In this document: piece after piece, positions 25,675 through 35,091 of the stretch | Position numbering within the stretch: the stretch's first letter is position 1 | How the letters are laid out: every line of letters begins with the position of its first letter | From: Polyangiaceae bacterium | GTDB lineage: Bacteria; Myxococcota_A; Polyangia; Polyangiales; Polyangiaceae | DNA length: 64,000 nucleotides | Assembly: GCA_020633235.1 (NCBI GenBank) | Contig: JACKEA010000002.1 | Coordinates: forward strand, 186,001-250,000 | Direction: 5' to 3' | Notes under the pieces: model-generated | What the model was told of the DNA's origin: nothing | Database searches by the model: none | What the model saw: the letters and a program-made list of their open reading frames with translations, nothing else | Made by a program: the position numbers and the translations under genes

Positions 25675-26872
25675 CCATCGTCTCGGCTGGGCCCTCGGGC
25701 TCGGCGCCGTCGCCCTGGTCGCGCTGCTGTCCCGCGCCGCCGCCGAGCCCATCGACCCGTCCCTGCCGCAACGCCGCAGCGTCGGCGCCCCCGCCGGCGC
25801 CGCTGCCATGGCGCGCGTCGACGCCGCTCGCAGCGGTCGCGCTCGAACGGCGCTTCCGGACGCACCCAAGATCCTGTGGCGTGCCCGCGCCATGGGCTCG
25901 GCGCGCGGCCCGGTGGCGGTGAGTCGAGACGGCGCCGTGGTGATCGCCTCCAGCGGCGGCACCTTGAGCCAGCTCGGCGCCGACGGAAAGAACGCCTGGT
26001 CCTTGCGCACGGGAAACGGCTCACCCGTCACCGGACCCGTGCTGCTCAGCGACGAGCGCCGCGCCGTCGTCACGTCCGCCGCCGAGCTCGTGCTGGTGGA
26101 CGCCGACGGCAAGCACCCCACCACGGTGTCCCTCCCCCTCTCCGGCGCGCGGGTGTTCGCCGAGCCATTGCCCACGCCGAGCGGCGGCCTGCTGCTGGCC
26201 TCGAGTCTCGATCTCTTGCTGCTCGATGGCGCCGGTCGGCTCCAGACTCGCGCCAAGGTGCCGGAGACCGTGATCACCTTGATCGGACGCCGCGCAGATT
26301 TCCTCGCGGTGAGCGCTCGCGGCAACGTGTACGCCTGGCAGCCCCCGTCGTTGCCCAGGAAGCTCGGTTCCTTCGGTGGCTCGGTGCTCGGAGCGGCGCT
26401 CCGCAGCGAGCGCGTACTGACCGCGGTGGTGGACGAAAAGCGCGTGGTGGATCTCGATCTGAGCACCGACACCCGACACCTTCGCCTCGACGGCAGCGAG
26501 CGCCTCGAGGGCCAGCTCGCGCTGCTTGCCACTGGGGAAGCGCGCCTGACGACCACCGACGGCCTGCTCGAAGGCCTCGAGAAAGACGGCCACGAGAGCC
26601 TTCGCGTTCCCCTCGAGCCCCTGGTCGGCTTCGGCGATGCTGGAGCTCCGGGCATCGGCGTCGCCAGCGGCGCGCCGGCGCCCATCGTCGATTCCGCAGG
26701 GCGCACCGGCTTCGTGCGCCCCGGTGTGGACGCCGGCGTGGTCAGCAAGGACGGCAGCATCCACGGCGCCGCTGGGGCCAGCTGTCCGGATCCGGTGGCG
26801 CTGGCGCCCGCCGGCGAACGTCGCATGGTGCTGGTGTGCAGCACCGGACACGTCTGGATGCTCGGAAGCTGA
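25658..26872 (+). CDS. Exported PQQ-like beta-propeller protein
   Basis: A 404-residue protein starting with GTG at 25658, 17 bases inside the kinase gene. A signal-anchor (RLGWALGLGAVALVALLSRA) is followed by beta-propeller blades of the PQQ/WD-like kind: ARGPVAVSRDGAVVIASSGG, TLSQLGADGKNAWSLRTGNG, ELVLVDADGKHPTTVSLPL, DFLAVSARGNVYAWQPPSLP and RRMVLVCSTGHVWMLGS. It is the third gene of a translationally coupled set with the zinc-ribbon protein and the kinase. It could be an extracytoplasmic partner of the kinase. No enzymatic residues are apparent. Confidence 0.78.
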
Positions 26873-26879
26873 TCCAGCA

Positions 26880-26958
26880 TCTTGTCGCGGCGGCGCGGGC
26901 ACACCGCGCCCGCGCGGAAACGACGGCACGGGACGGGGCTCGCGGCGGACCAACAAGA
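26880..26958. repeat. Inverted-repeat element between convergent genes
   Basis: The left arm CTTGTCGCGGCGGCGCGG begins at about 26881. The right arm is at 26941-26957 (complement of CTTGTTGGTCCGCCGCG). They face each other across ~45 bases, which themselves contain a GCGCGGGCACACCGCGCCCGCGC hairpin-like palindrome. The element fills the whole 91-base gap between two convergent stop codons, so it may act as a bidirectional terminator. Confidence 0.6.
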
Positions 26959-26963
26959 AATCG

Positions 26964-27710
26964 CTACAAGCGGCGTTCGTCGAGCAGCGTCTTGATCGCG
27001 CGTCGCATGCGGGTGAGCTGGCTCTCCGTGGGCACCGTGGCCGACAGCACGCTCGAGGCACCGGCGGGGGCCGGCACGATCGAGACGTCGTCCACCAAGA
27101 TGCGCCCGTCGGTGAGATAGAGCGGCTCCACGAACAAGCACGGGCTCTGGGACATGGCCGGCGCTACCGCGTGGTAGCGGCACCAGCCGCTCTCGTCGGG
27201 AGTCGCACTGTCTGGAGGGACCGAAGCGATGGGCGACACGATCAGCGAGGTACACGAGATCAAGCTCACGCCCGTGAGACCACAATCGGCCTCCGGCGGC
27301 TTGGCCCACAGCGTGATGTCCATCGGCTGATCCTTGGGCGCGGCCGCCATGCCCAAGAAGTCCACGTCCGGCGTGAGCACGCCGCAGGTCACCCCCGAAC
27401 GGCACAGGCCGCCGGTCTCGCGGATCAACGTGGCGGAGCCTCCGGAGCCGATCGCGCGCCAGCCGTACTGGCCGCTGCCGCTGGTGAGCTCGAAGTCACC
27501 GTCCACCATCAGATTCTTCGTGAGCGTGGTGTGACCGAAGGGATTGCGTTGCTCGACGGTTCGAATGGGCGCTGCCGAATCGACCGGGGGCTTGGCGTCC
27601 ACGCCCGCATCCACCGGCGGCGTGGGCCCGGCATCGAGGGGACGAAGGGAGGTTTCGTCGTCGCCGCAGCCCGGCAGCGCCACGAGCACCATCAGCGCGA
27701 GCCACTTCAT
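26964..27710 (-). CDS. Lipoprotein, paralogue B of the S41-associated pair
   Basis: A 248-residue lipoprotein: signal and lipobox MKWLALMVLVALPGC, Asp/Ala/Pro linker (LDAGPTPPVDAGVDAKPP), then EQRNPFGHTTLTKNLMVDGD, SGSGQYGWRAIG, a Cys-paired mid-region (LCRSGVTCGVLTPDV), LISCTSLIVSP and SGWCRYHAVAPAMSQSPCLF. It closely parallels the 269-residue lipoprotein at 29.7-30.5 kb (same order of QRNPFG, DGDFE, SGQYGW and CRSGxxCG). Its body resembles a carbohydrate-binding-like jelly roll, opening DGDFE. The ATG overlaps the S41 stop (ATGA). It probably acts with the S41-like protein; function unknown. Confidence 0.8.
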   Translation of the reverse strand: MKWLALMVLVALPGCGDDETSLRPLDAGPTPPVDAGVDAKPPVDSAAPIRTVEQRNPFGHTTLTKNLMVDGDFELTSGSGQYGWRAIGSGGSATLIRETGGLCRSGVTCGVLTPDVDFLGMAAAPKDQPMDITLWAKPPEADCGLTGVSLISCTSLIVSPIASVPPDSATPDESGWCRYHAVAPAMSQSPCLFVEPLYLTDGRILVDDVSIVPAPAGASSVLSATVPTESQLTRMRRAIKTLLDERRL

Positions 27711-29710
27711 TTCAGGTTGTCCCTCACCCACGCCAGGGCCGCTTCGTAAGGGGCATCCTTGCCGGAGAGCAGCGACGTCTGCGTGTGCTCGACGATCACG
27801 TCCGGCTCGGCACCCTGACCGATGAGGGTGTCGCCCTGGAAATCGATGGTGTCTCCGCTCGCCAGCTGGAAGCCGATGCGGGACCAATAGGAGAACTCGT
27901 AGAACGACGAGAACGCTCCGGCCGTCTCGTGGGGGCCGAAGATGCGCACGTTGGGAGCGCCCTTCATGCCCAAGGGCAGGTAGTCGCTGGCGGAGCCGTC
28001 TCGGTGCAGGATGAGCGCGACGGGCAGGTTTGGATCGTAGGCGTCGCTGCCCACCTGATACACCTGGCTCGGGAACTTCACGAGCTCCGTGAAGCGCGCG
28101 AGCCCCTCGGCTTGGTCCTTCGGGCCGTCGTCGGCGGCGGTGGCCATGAAGGTGGGACCCACCGCCAGCGCGAACGGCGGTCGCACCAGCTTGGTGATCT
28201 CCTCCGGCGCATCGAGCGTTCCGCCGTTGCCGGCGCGGTGATCCAAGATCACGCCGCGAGCGTTGTCCCGGAAGAACTGATTGCTGTCGGCGAAGAACGG
28301 GGTGAGACCCTGCGACGTTCCATACAGGTTGTCGAAGGTCATGCCGTAGATCTTCTCGCCGGGCTGACTGTCGACCAGCTCGTCGCGCCAAGGGACGAAG
28401 GGCACGTGATGCGCGCCGATGCCCGCGGGCGGATTCTTCAGGTGATAGAGCGGGCGGTTGTCACACGACGGCGTCTGCCCGGTGTCGGGCAGCTCCGTGA
28501 CGGGGATGGTCTCGATGGTGCCGTTGCAGGCGAGCGTGGCGGCGTCGCAACGGATCACGCTGATGGTCTTGGCGAAGGACGCGATCGATGACGCGAGGCC
28601 TTCCGCGTACTCCGCATCGACGTCCGCATCCGTCGCGGCGTGATCACGGAAGTTCACGGGCCGGAGCGAGCGCGCCCACTCCAAGGGGTGCACGCCGTCT
28701 ACCGCCACCAAGCGGTCCCCGGGCACGAGCCCCAGGTGATTGTCGTCGGACCCCACGTGGCTCACGAGCACGTCCGCCCACCCCGCCTGGCTGGGCCAGA
28801 CGCCCTGGGTGAGGTCCGCCTTGCCTTCGATGAAACAGGCGCCGAAGTGCCGCGAGCTGGCCACCGAATCGAGCCCGGAGCGAAACGCGGTGTGCCAATC
28901 GTTGAGCTCACGAACGCCCCGGGCGAAGGCGCTCCAATACTGCCACGCCGTCTTGGCCGTGAGCATCGTCTGCATCGTGGACAGCGCCACCGGCATGTAT
29001 GCCGCTCGAGAGCGCTTGCCGCCGAAGAACAGACTCACGCGCGCCATCAGGTACTCCGTGACGCTCTTTCGAACCGTGGGTGGCGGCAGCGGCGGAACGA
29101 AGCGCGCGCCCTGCTGACAGCGCTCGCCCACGCACAGCGCCTCCGAGCCGCACACGGGGTCGAAGGCGCCGCTGCAGACCTGGCCGCCATCGTAGCTGCC
29201 ATCGGGAACGAGCTCGATGGCATCGAGGTCCACGTCACTACCCGTCACGCGGAACACGGCGCGGGTCAGCTCGTCTCCCGTGACACTGAAGGGATTGCTC
29301 ACCAGCTCCACCCAGCCGTCGCTGGTGACCGTACCGCTCGGAAACAAGTAGGCGACTTCCGTTCCTCGCGGCGCACCGTCGTTCTCGAGCACGATGCGGG
29401 CCCACACTCGGGCGTGGCGCACCCAGGCGTGGGCGACGAAGCTGCGATCTTCCGCCGGCAGCTCCAGCGGCACCTCGAACACGCCCTGCTGAGCGGAGAA
29501 GCGCGCGAAGTAGTCGCCCGCGAGGGGCAGCTCGCTCTCTTTCGACAGCAGCTCGAAGCTGCAACCGTCCTGGCAGTCGACCTCCGCCTCGCTCTCCAGC
29601 GAGTGGAACACGACGGCGTCTGCTGCGGGCGCGAAGTGCCCCGTGGCGTCGAAGCTTCCGGCCCGCGCCGCGGGGGCGAGCAAGAGCAGGGCCAGCGCGA
29701 TGCGCTTCAC
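27707..29710 (-). CDS. S41-family peptidase-like exported protein, copy B
   Basis: A 667-residue exported protein starting at GTG 29710 (signal VKRIALALLLLAPAARA). The N-terminal ~170 residues are a beta-rich domain (VAYLFPSGTVTSDGWVELVS). A Cys-paired segment follows (CSGAFDPVCGSEALCVGERC), then a PDZ-like part with LVPGDRLVAVDGVHPLEWAR. The C-terminal protease core has ARGVILDHRAGNGG and the nucleophile motif HRDGSASDYLPLGMKG (Ser about residue 575). At the place where S41 enzymes have the catalytic Lys (TFGKG), it reads HETAGAFSS. Either it uses another base or it is a non-hydrolytic relative. It is paralogous to the protein at 30.5-32.5 kb and overlaps lipoproteins on both sides. Confidence 0.82.
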   Translation of the reverse strand: MKRIALALLLLAPAARAGSFDATGHFAPAADAVVFHSLESEAEVDCQDGCSFELLSKESELPLAGDYFARFSAQQGVFEVPLELPAEDRSFVAHAWVRHARVWARIVLENDGAPRGTEVAYLFPSGTVTSDGWVELVSNPFSVTGDELTRAVFRVTGSDVDLDAIELVPDGSYDGGQVCSGAFDPVCGSEALCVGERCQQGARFVPPLPPPTVRKSVTEYLMARVSLFFGGKRSRAAYMPVALSTMQTMLTAKTAWQYWSAFARGVRELNDWHTAFRSGLDSVASSRHFGACFIEGKADLTQGVWPSQAGWADVLVSHVGSDDNHLGLVPGDRLVAVDGVHPLEWARSLRPVNFRDHAATDADVDAEYAEGLASSIASFAKTISVIRCDAATLACNGTIETIPVTELPDTGQTPSCDNRPLYHLKNPPAGIGAHHVPFVPWRDELVDSQPGEKIYGMTFDNLYGTSQGLTPFFADSNQFFRDNARGVILDHRAGNGGTLDAPEEITKLVRPPFALAVGPTFMATAADDGPKDQAEGLARFTELVKFPSQVYQVGSDAYDPNLPVALILHRDGSASDYLPLGMKGAPNVRIFGPHETAGAFSSFYEFSYWSRIGFQLASGDTIDFQGDTLIGQGAEPDVIVEHTQTSLLSGKDAPYEAALAWVRDNLK

Positions 29711-30516
29711 CGCCGCGCTCTCCGCATCCAGGCGTCCAGGGCCTGGCGAGCCGCTGGCGGAGGATGCGCCCCCGGCGAGAGCCACTTGCGGAGGCCATTG
29801 CGTGCTTCGTCCAGCGCGCGTGCGTCCGCTGGTGCCACCTTCGCGATGGTCTCCGGCGCATCCGCGGGGGCGGCCTGCACTACAGCGTCGTCCACGACCG
29901 CCTCTCCCTCGATGAAATGCGCCTGCAGGAACAAGCACGTTGCGCTGGTGCGCTCGGCGCCCACCGCTTGGTAGTGGCACCAGCCGTCGGCGTCGGGGCC
30001 GTCGGGGTCGCTCATGGGCAGGTCCGGATCCTTGGCAAAGTCGCAAGCGAACAGGTGCACCCCCATGTCGCCGCAGTCGTTCGTGGGCACCTTCACCCAC
30101 ACGCTGGCGCTCACCTTGGTACCGGAAGGGGATACGCCAATGGCCGCGACGCGTTGGCTCTGGGTCATGTACCCGCACTTCAGCCCGCTCCGGCACATGG
30201 GCCCCACGCGGATCTGCGAGAAGTTACCGGTGGGAGAGAAGTACACGGCATCCACCCAGCCGTACTGCCCGCTGAAGGGGCTCGACCACTCGAAGTCGCC
30301 GTCCCAGAGCAGGTTCTGCGTGGCGGCGACGTTGCCGAACGGGTTTCGCTGCATCACCGTGCGCCGCACCTTTGGGGGGCTCGCGTCCTGGGCCGCGTCG
30401 GGGAGCCCGCCGTCGAGCGAGGCATCCCCCCCCGCGTCCAGCGGCGAGAGCGTCGTCTCGCCGTCGCCACAGCCGCCCCACAGCAGCAAGAGCGCCAGAG
30501 CCCAACCGCGGTTCAT
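29707..30516 (-). CDS. Lipoprotein, paralogue A of the S41-associated pair
   Basis: A 269-residue lipoprotein: MNRGWALALLLLWGGC lipobox, Asp/Gly/Ala linker (LDAGGDASLDGGLPDAAQD), then MQRNPFGNVAATQNLLWDGD, SPFSGQYGWVDAVYF and MCRSGLKCGYMTQS. The order and cysteine pattern match the downstream 248-residue paralogue, with an added basic helical tail (ALDEARNGLRKWLSPG). ATG 30516 overlaps the upstream S41 stop, and the stop overlaps the next S41 start (GTGA). The pairing, repeated twice, argues that lipoprotein and S41-like protein work together at the envelope. Confidence 0.8.
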   Translation of the reverse strand: MNRGWALALLLLWGGCGDGETTLSPLDAGGDASLDGGLPDAAQDASPPKVRRTVMQRNPFGNVAATQNLLWDGDFEWSSPFSGQYGWVDAVYFSPTGNFSQIRVGPMCRSGLKCGYMTQSQRVAAIGVSPSGTKVSASVWVKVPTNDCGDMGVHLFACDFAKDPDLPMSDPDGPDADGWCHYQAVGAERTSATCLFLQAHFIEGEAVVDDAVVQAAPADAPETIAKVAPADARALDEARNGLRKWLSPGAHPPPAARQALDAWMRRARR

Positions 30517-32522
30517 GGCTTGAGCTCCGTCCGCACCCAGGACAGGGCGGCGTCGTACACCGTGTCCTTGCCCGAAAGCAGATCGCTCTGGAGCGGCAGC
30601 ACGACCACGTCCGGCTCCACCCCGAACCCGTTCCGGGTCTGACCCGTGGCGTCGATCGTGTCTCCCACCGCGATCGAGTAGCCGAGGGCCGACCAGTAGC
30701 TGAAATCGAACAGCGTGGAGAAGGCGCCTGCCGTCGGATAGGGACCGAAGATCTTCGCCTTGGGCGCGCCCTTCATGCCCAACGGCAGCCAGTCGCTGGC
30801 GGACCCGTCGAGGTGGATCAAGAGCGCCACCGGGAGATCGAGGTCCGGGTTCGGTCCGCCCGCGCTCTCGACCTTTCCCGCCGAGAGCAGCGCGTCGAAG
30901 GTCGCCTTGCCCTCCAGCAAGCTCGGGCCGACGTCATCGGAGCGCTTTCGAAACAGGAACACATCCAGTGGAGTCGGCGTGCGTACCAAGTTCCAGATGA
31001 TGGGAGGACCCAGGTTGGTGCCGCCGAAACCGGTGCGATGATCGAGGATCACGCCGCGCGCCTTCGCGCGCCAGTCGGCGACGGCGCTCTCGAGCAGTGG
31101 ACCTACGCCGCCCTGGCCACTGACGTTCAGGGAGCTCCACTGCAGGCCGTAGATCGCCTCTTGAGCGTTGCTCTCTTGCACGATGCCGCTCACGAAACCG
31201 CCCTGCGGATGGCTGTCGCTGGAGCCGGGGACGTGCAAGATCGGGCGGTTGTCGCAGGAGATGCCCGCCGAGGTGCCCGGCGCGGACGACGGCAGGTCCG
31301 TGATCGAAATCGTCTCCGCCGTGGTCGCGCACTTCTTGGTGCCCGCGTCGCAGCGCAGCACCTCGACGTGATCGGCGTACCGCGCGATGAGCCCCGCCAA
31401 GCGGGAAACGGCCTCGGCCTCGGTGCTGTGGTTCGACGCGCTCCAATAGCCCGAGTCCACGCCGATGAGGGACCTTGCCCACTCCACCGGGTGCTCTCCG
31501 TCCACGCTGATCAGCCGATCCCCGGGGTGGAGGTCGAAGGTGTTCGTGGTGCCCACGTGAGAGACCAACACGTCGAGCTTTCCTGCCGGCGCAGGCGCCA
31601 CGCTCTTGGACAGATCCGCCTCTCCCTCGATGAAGCACACGCCGATGGGCTTCTCGTTCGAGAGCAGGAAGCCGGAGACGTCGTTGCCCTTGGTGTGCCA
31701 GTCGTGGAGGCGATGAATGGCGACCTGGAAATGACGCCAATAGCTGAATGCATCCTGCGCACTCGCCATGCCGTCGATCTCCGCCAGGGCGTTCGGAAGG
31801 TCGAGCTTGCGGTTTTCGTAAGGGCCGAACAGCGCCGCCAGGCGTGTTCGAAGATACGCCGCCAAAGCGGACTTCGTGGGTTCCGGCGGCATCGGCGGCA
31901 CCTGGGAGGCGACGTTTCGACAGCGACCCCACATGCACACCTGGCCGCCCGAGCACGCCGCGTTGTCGGCGACTCCCGCGCAGGGCTTCTCGTCCACCGC
32001 GGGGCCATCCGGGGCGACCTCCAGGGCGTCCACGCTGGCCTCGGAGGGAGCGAAAATGCCGAAGGCGAGCTCGGTGATCCGCGCCGGATCCACGCTGAAG
32101 CCTCGAGTCGCGACCTCCACCCAGCCGTCGCTGGTGACGCGACCGGTGGGGAACAGCACGGCAAAGCTGTCCACGCGACCGTTTTCGTCGCGTGCCTCCA
32201 GAGTACCCACGATGCTGCCGCCCCGAACCCAGGCGCTCGCCCGCAGGGCTTCTGCCGTGGCGGGCACCGGGACCGAGAAGTCTTGTCCCTCGAAGCTACC
32301 GAGGCTCAGCACGTGCGTGCCGTCGAGGGCGTCGGCGTCGTCGCTGATCACCAGGCCTGGGCCCGCGTCGGCGCCCGCATCGGCGACGGGATCTTCGAAG
32401 CTCTCCGACCAGGTGGTGGCGGCGTCGAAGCTCGCTTCCCCCGAGGCATCGAAGACGAGAGCGTGCGCCTCGCCGCTCCAAGCGAGCAACGCGAAGGCAG
32501 CGAATGTCGTCCGTTTCAGCAC
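30513..32522 (-). CDS. S41-family peptidase-like exported protein, copy A
   Basis: A 669-residue exported protein with a signal peptide (TTFAAFALLAWSGEAHA). Domain order equals copy B: a beta-rich N-terminal domain (FAVLFPTGRVTSDGWVEVAT), a Cys cluster (CAGVADNAACSGGQVCMWGRC), a helical part with the conserved HDWHT, a PDZ-like LHPGDRLISVDGEHPVEWAR, and a protease core with ARGVILDHRTGFGG and HLDGSASDWLPLGMKG (Ser ~573). The lysine position reads YPTAGAFST, lacking the S41 Lys as in copy B. It follows the metallopeptidase lipoprotein gene by 48 bases on the same strand. Its C-terminus is translationally coupled to lipoprotein A. Confidence 0.82.
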   Translation of the reverse strand: MLKRTTFAAFALLAWSGEAHALVFDASGEASFDAATTWSESFEDPVADAGADAGPGLVISDDADALDGTHVLSLGSFEGQDFSVPVPATAEALRASAWVRGGSIVGTLEARDENGRVDSFAVLFPTGRVTSDGWVEVATRGFSVDPARITELAFGIFAPSEASVDALEVAPDGPAVDEKPCAGVADNAACSGGQVCMWGRCRNVASQVPPMPPEPTKSALAAYLRTRLAALFGPYENRKLDLPNALAEIDGMASAQDAFSYWRHFQVAIHRLHDWHTKGNDVSGFLLSNEKPIGVCFIEGEADLSKSVAPAPAGKLDVLVSHVGTTNTFDLHPGDRLISVDGEHPVEWARSLIGVDSGYWSASNHSTEAEAVSRLAGLIARYADHVEVLRCDAGTKKCATTAETISITDLPSSAPGTSAGISCDNRPILHVPGSSDSHPQGGFVSGIVQESNAQEAIYGLQWSSLNVSGQGGVGPLLESAVADWRAKARGVILDHRTGFGGTNLGPPIIWNLVRTPTPLDVFLFRKRSDDVGPSLLEGKATFDALLSAGKVESAGGPNPDLDLPVALLIHLDGSASDWLPLGMKGAPKAKIFGPYPTAGAFSTLFDFSYWSALGYSIAVGDTIDATGQTRNGFGVEPDVVVLPLQSDLLSGKDTVYDAALSWVRTELKP

Positions 32523-32570
32523 CGAGCCGAGGCACCGTACGTCGGCCGGATCCGACGTCGCAAGCGCAAA

Positions 32571-33947
32571 CTAGGGCGAGTAGGTCGCCGTGTAGGTGAT
32601 GGTCGAGGACGGCGCGCTCTGGGAGCTCGAGAGCGCGGGGCCCGCGTCCACGGCGATGACCAAGTCCACCGCCTGTCCCGCTGCGACGGGCACGCTGATG
32701 CTCTGCGTCGCGTCCTCCAGGGTGACCGTCGCCTTGTCCGGGGAGGCGGGATCGAAGGCCACGGAGTGGACGACGAGCTGCGCCAGATCCGCACTGGAAA
32801 GATCGATCGACACGGTACCGGCGCCGGAGGGCGAGAACTTCAGCATGCGGGCGCCGAAGGCCACGGATTTCACGTCGTGGGGGGCACCGTCGAGCACCGC
32901 CGCCGCCTCGGCGCCGAGAGCCGAGACGTCGACGGAGCTGAAACCATAGCGGCCATCACCCAAGCCCGGCTGATCCAAGAGCGTCGCCACCATGAACTCG
33001 CCGAACACGTCGCGGAACGTGGTGCCGCTCGGCAAATGCGCTTCGATCGACGCGCGGCCGTCGGCGGGGTCCTGCAGCACGCTGGCCAGGAAGTCCGAGC
33101 CGAAGCGATCGAGCATGTAGCTGCCCCAGCTGAACGTCGCGCCGTAGTCGGAGTAGCTGGAGACACACAGCGGGGTGATGGCCGTGGCCTTCGCGTAGCT
33201 CTTGCCGGCGGACAGGTCGGTCATGTAGCCGGCCTTCACCATCGCCGACTCGGCGAGCGCCTCGTCGAGCCAACCTTGCTCCGCGGAGTCGTACTTGGAA
33301 GCGATCAGGTGCACCAGCTCGTGCGCCACCACGCCCAGCATGTACTCCGAGTCCGGCGCGTTCTTGCCGGCCGCATTCAGGTGCAACATCTCCGTCTCGT
33401 TCGAGTGCGGCCCCGGGCTCTGATCGTCCGCGCGGAAGAAGCCGTCGAAGGTGAAGCTCTGGAACGCGTTCATGGGCACGTAGAACAAGATCACCCGCGG
33501 GTCCCCGTCTACGTCGGGCGGCTCACCGAAGGTGGAGACGTCCAGGGAGTAGATGCCTTGACTCGGGTCGCTGGGCGTCGCCTTCTCGAACGCGGCGGCG
33601 ATGGTCTCGAGCTGGTCCTGGGTGACGTCCGTGCCCCAAGCGTCGTCCGCCACGTAGATGTACGCGTGGTCCGTCAGACCGCGGCAGGTCGACGGCACCT
33701 GCACGTCTTGAGGCGGCATCACACCGAGCTCCCAGGTCCACAAGTTGCGGGGCGGTGCGTCGCAGGGCGATAGCGCGCTGCCGCCGCCCGCTGCGCCGGC
33801 GCTGCCACCGCTCCCGGCCGTCCCACCAGCGCCCGCAGCCCCGCCGCCACCGCCGCCACCGCCGGGGGACGCCCCGCTGTCGTCGGAGCCACAACCGAGC
33901 AAAGAAAGCGCGAGACCTACGACGATCCCCAAGCCCGACGTCTTCAT
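32571..33947 (-). CDS. Zinc metallopeptidase lipoprotein (M30/gluzincin-like)
   Basis: A 458-residue surface lipoprotein. The signal and lipobox (GLGIVVGLALSLLGC) are followed by a Gly/Ala/Ser-rich linker of ~35 residues. The catalytic region (about residues 90-330) has the zinc motif VVAHELVHLIAS (HExxH), the downstream Glu ligand in GWLDEALAESAMVKAG, and FSWGSYMLDRFG, a pattern I associate with hyicolysin-type (M30) peptidases. The C-terminal ~120 residues are beta-rich (RMLKFSPSGAGTVSIDLSSA). It is the first gene of the five-gene operon with two S41-like/lipoprotein pairs. It is divergent, 52 bases away, from the radical SAM gene. Confidence 0.82.
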   Translation of the reverse strand: MKTSGLGIVVGLALSLLGCGSDDSGASPGGGGGGGGAAGAGGTAGSGGSAGAAGGGSALSPCDAPPRNLWTWELGVMPPQDVQVPSTCRGLTDHAYIYVADDAWGTDVTQDQLETIAAAFEKATPSDPSQGIYSLDVSTFGEPPDVDGDPRVILFYVPMNAFQSFTFDGFFRADDQSPGPHSNETEMLHLNAAGKNAPDSEYMLGVVAHELVHLIASKYDSAEQGWLDEALAESAMVKAGYMTDLSAGKSYAKATAITPLCVSSYSDYGATFSWGSYMLDRFGSDFLASVLQDPADGRASIEAHLPSGTTFRDVFGEFMVATLLDQPGLGDGRYGFSSVDVSALGAEAAAVLDGAPHDVKSVAFGARMLKFSPSGAGTVSIDLSSADLAQLVVHSVAFDPASPDKATVTLEDATQSISVPVAAGQAVDLVIAVDAGPALSSSQSAPSSTITYTATYSP

Positions 33948-33999
33948 CCGACAGGCGGTAGCTCAGCCTCGAGGCGCACGCAATGCTATCCTCCCCGCG

Positions 34000-35091
34000 A
34001 TGGGGAGCCGGCCCAAGGTGTACAGCGTCGCGATCGAGACGACGCCGGTGTGCAACCAGAAGTGCGACTACTGCTACAACGAGTGGCGCGAGGACGGAGG
34101 TGTGGATTTCGGCGAGCGCGACAAGCTCCTCGCTCGCGTCCAAAAGATGATCGACGCGTGGGACATCGATCACGTGACGGTCACCGGTGGTGAGCCCTTC
34201 GCCCACGGAGACGTCTTCCAGCTCTTGGATCTGCTCGCCCGGCACGAGGTCGGCATACAGATCATCTCCAACGGCGGTCTGATCGACGACGCCCTGGCCA
34301 AGCGGCTGGCACCTTACGGCGTACGTTACGTGCAGGTCACCTTGAACGGGCCGACCCGCGAGCTGCACGAAGCGCACGTCGGACGTGGGCACTTCGACCG
34401 CACGCTCGAGGGCGTCCGCGTCCTGAGGCGCCAGGGCATCCCGGTGGTCGGCTGCGTGGTGGTGACGCGCAAGAATGCCGCCGAGCTCGGCGCCACCCTC
34501 GAGCTGTGGCACTCCCTCGGCATCCGGCAGATCGCCCTCAGCCGATTCAGCCCGGCGGGCTACGCCGCGCGGCACGCCGCCCAGCTGTTGCCCTCCCGGA
34601 GTGATCTGCTCGTGGCCTTCCGCCAAGCCCTCCCCTTCGCTCGGGAGCGCGGCATGCGCATCACGTGCACCATGCCGGTACCGCCCTGCGCCGTGGAGGT
34701 CGAGGAGCTCGCGCCCATTCAGTTCGGCACCTGCGCCATCGGCACCCGCATGCAGGAGGTTGCCCTCGGCCCCGACGGGCGTCTGAAGAACTGCACGCTT
34801 CATCGCACCGCGATCGGCGGCGTGGCGGACATCCTCGATCCCCAAGTCGATCTCCGAGCCCTGCTGCAAGCGCCGGAGATCACCGAATATCGACGCGAGG
34901 CTCCGGAGTTTTGCCGAGGCTGTCTCCACGAGAAGACCTGCGCAGGCGGCTGCGGTGCGGCGGCGGAGTGGGTCAGCGGCCACGCCCGGCGCTTCGTCGA
35001 CCCGTTCGTCTCCCAGCATGTGGACGACGACGTCGCGCTGCACTTCGAACGACACCGCGACGACAAAACCCACTTGGAGGTGATCCTGTGA
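34000..35091 (+). CDS. Radical SAM-SPASM enzyme of a putative peptide-maturation operon
   Basis: A 363-residue iron-sulfur enzyme. The radical SAM CxxxCxxC motif is Cys18/22/25 (ETTPVCNQKCDYCYNEW), followed by VTVTGGEPFAHGD (SAM-binding GGE) and ITCTMPVPPCAVEVEELAP. The C-terminus has auxiliary-cluster cysteines FGTCAIG and KNCTLH, then a canonical SPASM motif CRGCLHEKTCAGGC (C-x2-C-x5-C-x3-C, about residues 305-318). SPASM enzymes typically install crosslinks in ribosomal peptides (for example sactipeptides, PqqE and mycofactocin). ATG 34000 gives a normal N-terminus. Its stop overlaps the GTG of a 107-residue repeat peptide, the likely substrate. Confidence 0.9.
   Translation: MGSRPKVYSVAIETTPVCNQKCDYCYNEWREDGGVDFGERDKLLARVQKMIDAWDIDHVTVTGGEPFAHGDVFQLLDLLARHEVGIQIISNGGLIDDALAKRLAPYGVRYVQVTLNGPTRELHEAHVGRGHFDRTLEGVRVLRRQGIPVVGCVVVTRKNAAELGATLELWHSLGIRQIALSRFSPAGYAARHAAQLLPSRSDLLVAFRQALPFARERGMRITCTMPVPPCAVEVEELAPIQFGTCAIGTRMQEVALGPDGRLKNCTLHRTAIGGVADILDPQVDLRALLQAPEITEYRREAPEFCRGCLHEKTCAGGCGAAAEWVSGHARRFVDPFVSQHVDDDVALHFERHRDDKTHLEVIL

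Noticed and set aside
30372..33773. Very long plus-strand open frame (>1100 codons) opposite the S41/lipoprotein operon
   Set aside because: It is the antisense of genes with clear signal peptides, motifs and start/stop overlaps. Its product is Arg/Gly/His-rich without domains, an effect of high GC at third codon positions.
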